From Nilaparvata lugens (lineage: Eukaryota > Arthropoda > Insecta > Hemiptera > Delphacidae), in contig NC_052511.1 of assembly GCF_014356525.2 (NCBI RefSeq), positions 51,706,068 to 51,770,067 of the forward strand: 64,000 nucleotides of DNA, given 5' to 3'. Within the stretch, counting starts at the first letter, position 1. Each line of letters begins with the position of its first letter. The notes below the pieces were generated by a model. It did not search any database and was not told where the DNA came from. It saw only the letters and a program-made list of their open reading frames with translations. A program made the translations under genes and the position numbers. This document shows, one piece after another, positions 33,226-44,328 of the stretch.

Positions 33226-34541
33226 GTAAGTATTATTATTTATTCATATTGACCAAAGTTAGTTTTTATAATAGGCTTAGCTATTCACATAAGCTAACGT
33301 TTTTTTATTCATCAAATCACCAAAATAGATTGAACTAGCCTTCATTAATTTTTTGTGCCTTTCATCTAGAATTCCATCAAATAATAATTAAAGTATCAAA
33401 ATTACTACTGTTGTCGTTATTGAATGTATAATCGTAGCGCCTAGATAGACTGTGTCAGGAGATCGAAATTGAACTATTCCCAATTTCATATTAAGGTGTA
33501 ATTTCATTAGGCTGGTCACTAACAACAGGACAAGTCTGTCAAACATGTCTACTCCGACAAGTTTTGTCATCAGCAAAGAAACTTTTAAAAAATAATTCTA
33601 CCTTAAAGTAGAGCAGCAAACTGGGAATAAACAACAAACATCAAGCACACAAAAACCTAACCTCAAACATTTTTGTTCTATGCTTTTTGCCATTGCCACT
33701 GACAAAATATTTGTACAGACATGTCTGACAGATGTGTAGTATCGTAGCTTCAGACAAGACACTATAAATTAGGTTATTGCATTTTTGTCAAAAAATGTGT
33801 TTTCATACATGACTATTGATAATATGGACCTCACTATAGCAACTTGGGCATGCCACTAACGAACGACATCACTAGTCTTTGAGCATGTTTGAACAAACAT
33901 ATCTGTTCACTGTTCAGACAAGTTGTGTAGGTCTAGGTATCAACAATTATATTATTAGAAGAAAATTTAAATTAAATACTGTAGATCAGGCTAATTTTAA
34001 ATTGTGGAAAGGTGTTTCTTAGTTGGACTAATAAGTTAGACTATAAAGTTATTAGGCTAGTCTAGATCAATCTTGTACTCTGTCTAAAGATGGAAATGAA
34101 TATGCAGAATGATGGAATCAAAGACCATGACATTATCATGTCTGAAAATGAATAAGATGTTTTAACCATCACTCAGATGTATATCATAAAAATTAATAAG
34201 GCTAGCGTTATTTATAAGATTTTCCTGTTATTCCAAAATTGTGTATCAGCCTCATTTGTCATGTTTATGATCAGGACGGGAACTTTTTAATCTCCCCTTG
34301 CATATGAAATCGGTGTGTAAATGTGCAGCATATAATTTTAGGCAACATATTATGCATCCAATGCACCCACGTATCAGTTGTAATTGATAAAATTATTATA
34401 GCCGTTATGTTCAATGGTATTAAGACTTTACTTTGATAATAACTATCACATCATTATACCATGTTAACCTACTCATTGTATTTAGACTGATTCCAATACC
34501 ATCAACAACTTTAGTTGAACCAGTTTCTTCTGTTTTTAAAG

Positions 34542-34664
34542 GTGAAATCCGAGCCAAGGGAATCGGAAGAATGGCTAGAAGACAGGGCATCTATTAAAGA
34601 AGAAATCGACATAGAATATGGCATGCCCTGGCTTGGCAAGCAGGAGATTCCGGATGAGGAGCAG
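34542..34664 (+). CDS. C2H2 zinc-finger gene, coding exon 2 (acidic leader)
   Basis: The acceptor TTCTGTTTTTAAAG and donor GTAACT bound 41 codons in phase 0. They read VKSEPRESEEWLEDRASIKE and continue EEIDIEYGMPWLGKQ. Such IKEE/KSEP acidic segments precede the fingers in many insect C2H2 proteins and often contain sumoylation-like sites. The exon lies about 6.5 kb before the finger exon because of the intervening retrotransposon. Confidence 0.75.
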
Positions 34665-34981
34665 GTAACTCCATTTGCATAAAAAACAGTTTAAATTCAA
34701 TTGATTTCCACAAGGCAAGGTTATTTTGAGCAATATTTGTATTTTCTCAAACAAACATTTCATGATTATTAACAATTGATCTTATAACTACAGTATTTTG
34801 TATGTGTATGATAACACTGCTATCAGTTTATATATACAAACTCACGTTTTCACATAGAGGAACATTTTCAAACTTTCCATTGAAAATCTGTATGATGTAA
34901 GTGTTTTTCCAATGTTTTGAAGCTATAAGCTAAATTAGTAAGCCATCATAAACTAGCATTAATTCAGATGAATCTGTGACT

Positions 34982-35043
34982 CAGAAAGACGATTTAGATC
35001 CAAGGGCTTATTTCAGTCCTGGGGGACTCTGTAAGTCCACAAC
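34982..35043 (+). other. Exon-like segment in intron 2, not in frame with the gene
   Basis: AATTCAG before and GTAAGT after bound a segment open only in one phase (ESVTQKDDLDPRAYFSPGGL). Exon 2 ends in phase 0, in which this segment stops at once (ATG AAT CTG TGA). It could be a poison exon, an exon of another gene, or chance. Confidence 0.2.
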
Positions 35044-36008
35044 TTATAGATCCTGAGCTTGAAGACCGGCCCTTAGAGTACTTATGATCATTTTTTATTT
35101 TGTTTCAATCTCTTACTTATTTGTCTCTCAAGTTAATGAATGAAAACAACAATAACTGTTCAAGGTGTTATTATTTCAATCTTAGCTTCGAAAACTTGAT
35201 GAAATTAATTTTTAATTTACTGAAGGGAGCAAGAAGTGAATTGAATTGTGCAGTGACTGATTATTTTCGGTTGTGAAAATTAAATGTTGGGTATTAAAGT
35301 TTGCAGAAACAGTGGTTTGGGTTATGGGTGATGTGGAATGAGGTATGGACATAGCCTATCTGTATCAATCATCCTTGCTTGGATTTGTCACAGTATCTCA
35401 TTAGAGTGTAGAACTGAGTATCGAGTTTTATTTTAATTTTATCAGCTTTCAATGGAAACATTTTGCAATAGCTCTGAGATATCAGTTTCACATGTAAGAA
35501 GTCATTCAATATCACTGGATTACATTTTTCATTTTTAAAAGATAGAAAAATCCTTTATTTAAATCTTCTTAAATATTTGCATTACCCATCTTACTATTGC
35601 TCATTTAATAAGTTATACTGTTCCTTATCACTTATTATTTCAATCCCTCAGCCTCAAATCAATTGAAATATGATAGACGTTTTCTTGAGCAGACTGTGAC
35701 AAGGAATGCAAAGACCAACAATTCATCACTTTAGAGTTAGGGTTTTCACATCAATTTCAAATAGCAACCAACTAAGTACAAGAGTTCATTATTTCAGATT
35801 TGTATCACATTTGCAGTTTCAGATTTGTTTCACAAATCCTACATGCAAAACTCTTGTCCTTCAGGTTCCAGATTCAGTTAGATACTACCAATAAGTGAAA
35901 GCACAAGTATTTTTTTTTTTTTTTAAGATTACGTCCTAAAGACTCCAGTCATGGAGTATAAGACAAGTCATGTTATTACATAATAATTCTAACACTAAGT
36001 AGTTCAAC

Positions 36009-38961
36009 CTAGTTTAGGTTTGAAAGGAATTCTTGTACACTATAAAAAGCTCTATCAACTAAATATTTTTTAATTTGTTTTTTGAAAATCTTCAAATCAT
36101 CATTACTTTTCAAGATTTGAGGTAGCTTGTTATAAAATTTCCTACCAATATAATCTGGTTTTTGTTCAAATAACCTACTATTGTGACCCATTATATGATA
36201 ATCTGCTCTGTTTCGCGTATTATACTCATGAACATCTGAACATCTGAATTCTGGATCACACCACTCGTTTTCACATGCATTACAACTTCATATACATACA
36301 AAGATTGCACAGTTAATAGACCAAGCTTTTTAAATAAAGGCCTACAAGAGTCTAACCTATTCACTTTCTCTATACATCTGAGTGCCTTCTTTTGAATCTT
36401 AAACACCCTGTCCATATTTTGTTGAGATGAATTACCCCATACTAAAATAGCATACCTAATATGAGATAGTATAAGTCCATGGTAAACAGTTAACAGTAGT
36501 TTTTTATCATTCAGCCTAGCAAGCTGCCGCAGGACAAATACCCCAGATGATATCTTATTACATATCCTCTCAATGTAAGGATGCCATGTTAATTTCCTGT
36601 CCAATAAAATTCCCAAGAATGCTACTTTCTCTTGGTCTAATTCATTTTCCTCTACAAACACATTTATTTCTCTATCCTCTACTGAATTATATTTACTTTT
36701 GAATTGTAGGAATTGACATTTCTTACTATTTATTGTTAATTGCCTTTGCTTCAAGAATTGGACAGTTGACTGTACTCCAGTAAAAGCATTTATTTCTAGA
36801 CTATCTAATAAATAATTGTTAAAGATAAGCGATGTGTCATCAGCAAACAACAGAGCTCTGTGATCTTTTAACTCTTTTGGTAATTGGTTCACATACAACA
36901 GAAACAGTAAGGGACCCAGAATTGAGCCTTGAGGTACTCCAGCCTGGACCTCCAGTTTTTGAGATTTAATTTTTACTATTTCATTCCCATCCACCTTGGT
37001 AAGCTCAACACACTGGTTTCTACCTATGAGATATGATTCAAACCATTTTAGTTCTATACCATTCACACCTACAGTTTTTAGTATTTCCAATAATATTCTA
37101 TGGTTCACACAATCAAAAGCTTTGGATAAATCAAGAAATATTGCGGCTGCCTTCTCACCTGAATCTATTATATCTATTAGTCTTTCAACAAGGGATACTA
37201 TTGCAGTCTTAGTAGATTTCCCTTTCTGGAACCCATGCTGTTCATCACATATGAAATTAATTTCTTCCAGGTGCATCAATAGCCTATTTAAAACTACTCT
37301 TTCAAAAATTTTACTTATTACATTTAGAATACTAATGGGTCTATAATTTTCAACTCTTTCAGAATCACCGCTCTTGAAAATTGGCAAAATTTTTCCTTGT
37401 TTCAGATCATCAGGGAAAATACCCTGCTCTAGTGAAGTATTAAGGAGATGCAATAAAGGGTCCAGTAATTCATTTTCACATTCTTTTAAAATTTTGCTTG
37501 AGACCCCATCCAATCCTACTGTTTTTTTGTTATTAAAATTTTTTATTATTCTTGACAACTCATCTCTTGATAATGGATGAAATTTAAATACCTTTTCAAT
37601 TGGCTCAGCATTTAATGTAGTTGTATTATAAGTATTAGTGTTCAGTGACTTTTGGAGATTATATGCAACCTGTTGATAATACTTATTGAAAAAGTTACAA
37701 ATGTCTATACTATCATCCATATAATTTCCATGTTCATCGATTATCCTAGGGACATTAGTAACTGTATCTTTTTGAGCTGCTCTCCTATTTCTATTAATTA
37801 CCTCCCAAACAGCAGAGTTAAAATTGGTACTAGTTGTTAATATTTCAGCTGTTTTCTTACACTTAGCTTTCCTCACTTCTTTTGCATAGTTTTTCTTTAG
37901 ACATTTGTATTTGACTTCACTCGGAACATCCCTCACTAATTTAAATTCCTCATAAGCTTCCCTAACAATATTTCTTTGAGTAAGAATATCTTCAGTTATC
38001 CATTCATCTACTTTGTTTAATTTACTTTGACTTTTTTTATTGGACAGCATACACTAATGTGAAATCTTAGAGTATCAATGAATTGCTTATATTTGTAATT
38101 TAAGTTACAACTGTTATAAACACTACTCCAATTTTCTTGAAGCAGTTCCTGCTTCAAACAATTTATATTTCCTAGCTCATATTGCTGAATTTCTTTCACA
38201 AAAGTTTTCTTTCTGCTTGGATTCTGGCCCTGCAACTTAACATCTAAAATTTGATAGTTATGATCTGATAGATCTGAGCTACCTAACCTGACATTACAAC
38301 CTTCTATATTTGTGAGGATATTATCAATAATTGTCTGTGAAGTTCGAGTTACTCTTGTATATTCGTGGACCTTAATTTCTAAATTATTCATATTAATAAT
38401 ATCTCTAATATCCTCTGTCATTTTATCCTGCCTGGCAAAATCGGTATTGAAATCTCCTACTACTATAACATTTGTGAAACGAGCGGTTGTAATTTCCAAA
38501 AGTGTATGGAGCAGCTCACAAAATTTTTGCCAGTCTCCATTTGGTGACCTATAGATACCTAACACTGCTACCTCAAATCGATCATCAATTTTTAACCTTA
38601 GTCCCGTCACCTCTAAATCCATCTCAACAGAAAATCTCTTAACAAAATCCAGTTCATAAGTTTGGGTATGTTTAGCATTGCTAGTGAATATACATACACC
38701 ACCACTTCTATGAGCTATTCTACAAAATTCTGATCTCAGTGAATAGCCTGGAATCCTAACTTGATTTATTTCCTTTATTTTTAAGCCATGCTCTGTGAAA
38801 ATAACAATGTCAGGATCCTCCTGTTTAAGAAATACTTCTAATCTGTCAATTTTGTTGCGAAGATACTGAATATTTTGATGATAAATACTAAAAACCTTAC
38901 CATCTTGTGCTACTCTATCTCTAGCATTTGTAGCTATTTCCCTTTCCCTGTTTTGAGCCAA
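36009..38961 (-). pseudogene. LINE ORF2 (endonuclease-reverse transcriptase), two frameshifts
   Basis: Product family: apurinic-like endonuclease plus reverse transcriptase for target-primed reverse transcription. Endonuclease frame (38961-38017, 314 codons): YHQNIQYLRNKID, IVIFTEHG, SGGVCIF, VVGDFNTDF, TSQTIIDNI and DLSDHNYQ cover the catalytic N, E, D-N and D-H residues. RT frame (38050-36191): ENYRPISILN (about residue 235), AIFLDLSKAFD (about 295), GVPQGSILGPLLF, LLFADDTSLIF (about 400) and VAFLGILLDRKLTW are all present. C-terminal frame (36191-36009): NSRLFEQKPDYIGRKFYNKL, ending at a TAG or TAA-type stop. The first shift lies in the 38017-38050 overlap, at or near a T7 run (38032-38038). 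The second is explained by an 8-bp tandem duplication at 36231-36246. The 36191 ATG is not a real start. Confidence 0.93.
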
Positions 38962-40049
38962 TTTACTAAAAAATCGTTATTTGTTTTTTTGACTGTTTTT
39001 AAACCAGAGGATTGCAAACGGCTTTCAATCAGCTCTGCCAATCTATTACAAAAGATTACTTTGCCAGATCGATTTAGATGCAACCCATGATTAGTGAAGT
39101 TATGTCTTTTCAGCCTTTCATTTAGAAAACAAATCCCCAGTTGTTTAGAATTCTTATTTTTTAGGCTGTTGATTGTATTATGGATTGATTTGTTTGTCGA
39201 ATTGATTGCTTCATTTAATTCTGGCCTATCAAACCTATTAGGAATAGTACTTATTATTAAGTTTGTTTTTTTGCTGAGTGGCACAATTTCCTTGATTTTT
39301 TCTGTTACTTGAGGAAGATGATTCAAGTTAGGTTCATTTATATTATTTGAGCCACCCAGTACAATTAGATAGTCATTTTCATCAAAGTCTTTAGTTTGTT
39401 CCCTAGCTGACTCTACAACTGCATTAATTGATGCACTTGGCTTGAAAAAACATTGGACATCAAATTTATTTTTTAATCTTTTATCAAGGAGATCACTGCA
39501 ATCACGTCCATGACTGGACATCAGTAGCAGAACTCTCCCTTTCCTATCTTTATTTCCCTCAGCTATATTTTTGGTTGCTGTCTTCAAAACCTCACTGTAC
39601 GTTTTATTTCGACCATTTTCAGAGCATTTCCCATCATTTAGGTTAGATTCTATTTTTTTGCATTTGGACGGAGGTTCTATCATACATTTAGTATTATCAA
39701 ATTTAGATTTTAGTTTCTTTATTTCCTCCGACATTAGACTACATTGATTTTTTAGATTTAGTATTTCTTTTTTATGGTCTTCATCTTGTAATTTTATAAT
39801 CAGTTCCAAAGATTTAATTTCTTCTACCATCCCTAACCTTTCTTCCTCAGACGTTTTTAGAGTTACTTCTAATTGGTTTTTTAAATTAGTGTGGCTACTT
39901 TGTAGTTGAGCAACTTTTTCGGCTAAAGTAGTTTGAGGAACTGGGGTTTTTGGTTTTGGCGTTTTTGAATTTTGGTTTTGGGAACGCGTAAGTACTCCCG
40001 CTATGTTTACATTTCTATTAATAACCTTCGGTGTTCTATTTGAGCTCAT
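38934..40049 (-). CDS. LINE ORF1 protein, coiled coil and SGNH-esterase-like domain
   Basis: An intact frame of 371 codons starting at an ATG in GGAAGATGA context. Residues 1-40 are basic and Pro/Thr-rich. About 40-115 is heptad-like (LAEKVAQLQSSHTNLKNQLE and onward), a probable trimerising coiled coil. About 165-340 holds the SGNH blocks: VLLLMSSHGRDCSDLL (nucleophile Ser), YLIVLGGSNNINEPN (Gly and Asn), and TNHGLHLNRSGKVIF (His). This is the ORF1 type of CR1/L2-like elements, thought to bind element RNA; the esterase role is unsettled. The end overlaps the ORF2 start by 28 bp in another frame, suggesting reinitiation. Confidence 0.9.
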   Translation of the reverse strand: MSSNRTPKVINRNVNIAGVLTRSQNQNSKTPKPKTPVPQTTLAEKVAQLQSSHTNLKNQLEVTLKTSEEERLGMVEEIKSLELIIKLQDEDHKKEILNLKNQCSLMSEEIKKLKSKFDNTKCMIEPPSKCKKIESNLNDGKCSENGRNKTYSEVLKTATKNIAEGNKDRKGRVLLLMSSHGRDCSDLLDKRLKNKFDVQCFFKPSASINAVVESAREQTKDFDENDYLIVLGGSNNINEPNLNHLPQVTEKIKEIVPLSKKTNLIISTIPNRFDRPELNEAINSTNKSIHNTINSLKNKNSKQLGICFLNERLKRHNFTNHGLHLNRSGKVIFCNRLAELIESRLQSSGLKTVKKTNNDFLVNWLKTGKGK

Positions 40050-40422
40050 CTTCCTATCTAAGAAATTATATTACTTGCAATAATAATAATTGATTTATAA
40101 ATGATAGGATTTTAATTTGGTTATAATTTTAGTCAAGTAAACTATCGATGTTTATTTTTAAATCTCGAAAACCTAACCTCAAAATAACCTCTAAACGATG
40201 TTTGGCTTATAAAATAGAATTAAGAATTAAAATCTAAAACAAAATGATAAAACGTGATCAAGAAACAATTAATAATGAAATTAATACAAAATTTGTACTT
40301 ATCCGTGACTATTTATAACACAAAATCTTCCAAAACCCAGGAGCGAAATTATGTATGACTTTCATTCACAACCTCAAGGTCATTAATTTTGACACTTAAT
40401 TATTACACTTAATGTTTCGCCT

Positions 40423-40785
40423 ACACATTGGCCCAGTCGCTGGCCTTGCCATCCACACATTGGCCCAGTCGCTGGTCTCGCCATCCACACATTGGCCCAG
40501 TCGCTGGTCTTGCCATCCACACATTGGGCCCAATCGCTGGTCTTGCCATCCTCACATAGGCTCAGTCGCTTGTCTTGCCATCCACACATTGGCCCAGTCG
40601 CTGGTCTTGCCATCCACACATTGGGCCCAATCGCTGGTCTTGCCATCCTCACATAGGCTCAGTCGCTTGTCTTGCCATCCACACATTGGCCCAGTCGCTG
40701 GTCTTGCCATCCACACATTGGCCCAATCGCTGGTCTTGCCATCCACACATTGGCCCAGTCGCTGGTCTCGCCATCCCCACTGCAA
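40423..40785. repeat. 32-bp minisatellite, ~11 units
   Basis: The unit is CCATCCACACATTGGCCCAG followed by TCGCTGGTCTTG. Variants with GGGCCCAATCGC and TCCTCACATAGGCTCAG recur in a three-unit (97-bp) higher-order block, seen twice. Both strands are open only because the unit lacks stops. It lies about 370 bp upstream of the LINE ORF1 start, so it may be part of or adjacent to the element's 5' region. Confidence 0.9.
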
Positions 40786-41178
40786 TGTGACCATTGTATT
40801 AACTAAATGGAACACAATACAATCCCCAAAAAATTATAAAAAAGTAACACAATAAGAACTAGGCCTTAAGCAACTCAGTCACATAGAAAAGAGCAGAGCA
40901 GACAACAAAACAGGAGACAGGATGCTTTGTTGACAAGATTGTGGATGGGTGGTTGCCAGCGCCTACCTTCTCTGGCCTTCATTGACTTTTGCAGGGCTGG
41001 CCTTCACTCGACAAAAATCTGAGCAGTTATCCTTCCCACATTGACTACTAGAGCACAGTATCATTAAATGATGTAAGAACTATATTGTGAATTTATTTCT
41101 AGTGAATTGTAATGTGTGAATCAAACCAGTTGTTCATTGAAGTAATTTGATATTGATATTTCGACTTTTCACTTTTAG

Positions 41179-42144
41179 GAGTCGTCATCATCAGCTGTTC
41201 GTGGGAGTGACTCCTCTGCTGAAGAGGAGGAAGAAGGTAGCAATGGAAGAGTGGGAGAAGAAGATGTCAAACAAGAGAAGGTGTTATGCAAAACTACTCT
41301 CAAAAAATCTCATTTGTGTACATTCTGTTCCAAAAGGTTTTCTCATTCTTGTCGTTTAACTGTTCATATGCGTACTCACACAAAAGAGAAGCCTTTTCAG
41401 TGTACAGTGTGTACTAAAAGGCTCTCCACTTCTTGTAATTTAACCATTCATATGCGTACTCACACCAAAGAGAAGCCTTTCCAGTGCACAGTCTGTGCAA
41501 AAATGTTCTCTCAGTCAGAAATTTTGACTCGGCATATGCGTACTCACACAAAAGAGAAGCCTTTCCAGTGTACAGTGTGTACTAGAAGGTTCTCCAGTTC
41601 AAGTGAATTGACTGTTCATATGCGTACTCATACAAAAGAGAAGCCTTTCCAGTGTACAGTGTGTACTAAAAGGTTCTCCACTTCTGGTGATTCAACACGG
41701 CATATGCGTACTCACACAAAAGAGAAGCCTTTCCAGTGTTCAGTTTGTACTAAAAGGTTCTCCACTTCTGGTGAATTGACTGTTCATATGCGTACTCACA
41801 CAAAAGAGAAGCCTTTCCAGTGTACAGTGTGTACTAAAAGGTTCTCCACTTCTGGTGAATTGACTGTTCATATGCGTACTCACACAAAAGAGAAACCTTT
41901 CCAGTGTACAGTGTGTACTAAAAGGTTCTCCACTTCTGGTGATTTGACACGGCATATGCGTACTCACACCAAAGAGAAGCCTTTCCAGTGCACAGTCTGT
42001 GAAAAAATGTTCTCTCAGTCAGAAATTTTGACACGGCATATGCGTACTCACACCAAAGAAAAGCCTTTCCAGTGTTCTGTCTGTGCAAAAATGTTCTCTC
42101 AGTCAGCAAATTTGACACGGCATATGCATACCCACTCAGTTTAA
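41179..42144 (+). CDS. C2H2 zinc-finger protein, terminal exon with ten fingers
   Basis: The acceptor CTTTTCACTTTTAG precedes GAG in phase 0 with exon 2; the exon gives 321 aa and TAA-terminated ends at 42144. Residues 1-50 are acidic and Ser-rich (SSSSAVRGSDSSAEEEEEG). Ten C-X2-C-X12-H-X3-H fingers follow, each 28 residues apart, joined by TKEKPFQ in place of the usual TGEKP. Predicted contact residues (-1,2,3,6) run HCRV, TCNI, QEIR, SSEV, TGDR, TGEV, TGEV, TGDR, QEIR, QANR. Fingers 6 and 7 are the same, 3 and 9 have identical helices, and finger 5 has Ser at the conserved helix Leu. A likely sequence-specific nuclear DNA-binding protein, total 366 aa; orthology is not assignable by eye. 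A polyA signal is at 42409-42414. Confidence 0.9.
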   Translation, partial: ESSSSAVRGSDSSAEEEEEGSNGRVGEEDVKQEKVLCKTTLKKSHLCTFCSKRFSHSCRLTVHMRTHTKEKPFQCTVCTKRLSTSCNLTIHMRTHTKEKPFQCTVCAKMFSQSEILTRHMRTHTKEKPFQCTVCTRRFSSSSELTVHMRTHTKEKPFQCTVCTKRFSTSGDSTRHMRTHTKEKPFQCSVCTKRFSTSGELTVHMRTHTKEKPFQCTVCTKRFSTSGELTVHMRTHTKEKPFQCTVCTKRFSTSGDLTRHMRTHTKEKPFQCTVCEKMFSQSEILTRHMRTHTKEKPFQCSVCAKMFSQSANLTRHMHTHSV

Positions 42145-42408
42145 ATAATTCAATTTCTTCTCTATCGGTGTGTTTTCTATGTTACATGTTCCTGAAAATA
42201 TCAAGCCTTTGTTTTCCAATTATCACCAATTTTACTTCATGATAGTTCATAATTTATACATTATATAGTAACATAAAGTGTAGTGTATAGTTACATTGTA
42301 TAGTGTATATAAAGTGAAGAATGTCTCAGTTGAGTTATATTGTCAAATTCATTGTCCTAATAGATCAAATTTTGTTAGCTTCTTGAGTTCAGCTTGTTCT
42401 TGAATATA

Positions 42409-42414
42409 AATAAA
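42409..42414 (+). terminator. AATAAA polyadenylation signal of the zinc-finger gene
   Basis: First canonical AATAAA after the stop codon, giving a 3'UTR of about 280 bp. A T-rich stretch follows. Confidence 0.55.
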
Positions 42415-42429
42415 CTTTACTCATCTTTT

Positions 42430-44210
42430 GGTCCACAAACATCATCAAGTTCAATTGAATTAGAGTTAATATTTGCATATAGTATCAATGTAATAATATT
42501 GATGAATTACATATTATAAATGTTTCCTTCCTACTCATATTTTTTTGTACACTTCATTCCTTTCAATTCCTACGTCCCATAAATTTGTGGAAACAAGCGT
42601 GATTTTCATTCATCTTTATAATAAACGTTCTCAATTAAATATTATGTAGGTAGTTCATAAATAATTATGTCAGGAATATTATGAAAATATGAAATAAAAT
42701 TATGCATATTATTATAATCACAATCTCATTTTATTTTACACATCATTGAGAATAATCATATACAAATAAAAAATATATATTCATATACATCATATATAAT
42801 ATATTATAATAAAAAGAGTTGCAGGAACATATAAGCTTTTCGCTGAACTCTTTGTTAAATAAATCTATTCAAAGTCTATCTATAAATTTTTCAAATAATC
42901 AATACAAGCTTTCATTTCAATAGCTATTTGGAAAATTGGATTCTTACTCTAGTAACCAAAGTAAATCATTTCAGATCAAGCAAAGATCATGGTAAGTCAC
43001 GTAAGTTGATAACTTACTAAATTTAAAAATAGGTCATCGTAATAAATACATCGGATTACTTCGAGATAGGCTATTATAATATAATTTGGTTCCCAAGGAT
43101 GTGGTACTAACTTATACAGTAGGTAAATAAGTCCAAAATAACTTTGGTGGGTTTTTCTCAAATATAGGAGCATACAAATAAATTACAGTAGTTTAATTTG
43201 TCTCATCATTGCAGATATTACAATAAAATAAGATAGATGAGAAGATGACCCATCTGAATAAATCTTTATTGCACTAAAATAATATATTTATTTATAGACA
43301 CAATCTTTGGTAATGTCTAGCTTCAATGTATACCATTGTAAAAAAATAATATTTAAACTCAAACGATAGATATATTTTATTCGACAGAATTAATTTTATT
43401 TACATTGTTACTTTATTAGATGTATATAAGTTTGTTTATAATAATGTATGGGTCGAATAACACTAGGTAGCTTTTTCACAGCCTAAATGCATTATAAATG
43501 CGATTTCTGTACATAGAAAAGCATAAATTGACTGTAATTTAATATCAGGAAATGGAATAAATGTTGATTTAAGTTCAAGCAATCTCGATGGAGGTGTAGG
43601 TAATAATGATGCACTGTATTTTTTAATCAAAAGTATCAACAATTTTTACTGTAATGATTCGTGTATAATAAAAGCCTACTTTATTTTATAGCTGCATGGC
43701 TTCAACAAATAAATCAGATATGATCAAAATTAATTTTGAATCATTCAAATACTCTAATAGTTGCAGGGCTTTGTTGAACAAAATTGAACAAGCTTTTAAA
43801 ATTCTGGAAAAAATCCAATTAAATTAAAAAAACTGTACAATATATTCAGGAATTGAATTGGTTCTTAATATGTTGAGAGGGTGTTTTAGGTGAAAATATG
43901 TGAAAAAACATAATTTTACACTGTTTTACATCGAAAAATTTGATTACTGTATACAAATTAAAGACTACACTGTGTACAAATATATAAGATATTATCTATA
44001 ATACATTCGAATGGCACAATGAATTCACAAAATTATTTATTAAATCGAAACTAAATCTACTCTGTAAATAATACTAATATATACAACATGAATAACAATA
44101 TTATTTATGTATTTTGCAATAAATTGAATAATGAAAAAATGTCATGGTTTTAATTTTGAATGGAAATGTGTTTAGTATAGAAGTCTATTTAGAATTATTT
44201 CAAAAGTGCC
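42430..44210. other. AT-rich intergenic, nothing recognised
   Basis: No ORF, inverted repeat or family match to other parts of the window was found. Confidence 0.6.
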
Positions 44211-44328
44211 CTCAGGGGGGTTGGGACGCAGACTGCGTCCTTGGAATTCTTGGGGGAAGGGGGACTCAAAATCGAATCTTGAGGGTACCAAAAAAGGTCA
44301 GCAGTGTTATAAATGACTGCTGACGAAA

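Larger units (their letters stand above)
35910..40100 (-). mobile_element. Near-complete non-LTR retrotransposon (LINE), CR1/L2-like
   Basis: In minus orientation the order is 5'UTR, ORF1 (coiled coil plus SGNH esterase-like), ORF2 (endonuclease, reverse transcriptase), a 3'UTR of about 85 bp, and a poly(A) read as T15 at 35910-35924. ORF1 and ORF2 overlap by 28 bp. Esterase-bearing ORF1s are known in CR1, L2 and related clades; exact clade needs a tree. The 5' boundary is uncertain (about 40.1-40.4 kb) and no clear target-site duplication was found. It lies antisense in intron 2 of the zinc-finger gene. ORF1 is intact and ORF2 has only two lesions, so the insertion looks young. Confidence 0.92.

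Noticed and set aside
36996..39312. Plus-strand ORFs across 37-39.3 kb
   Set aside because: Antisense shadows of the LINE ORFs.
40383..40855. Trp/Pro-rich repeat ORFs on both strands (up to 147 codons)
   Set aside because: Produced by the stop-free 32-bp minisatellite; open on both strands and shifted by 33-bp units.
35890..40860. Target-site duplication for the 36-40 kb LINE
   Set aside because: Sequences beside the poly(A) (GAAAGCACAAGTA) were not found at the probable 5' side; short partial matches such as CAATAAG are not convincing.
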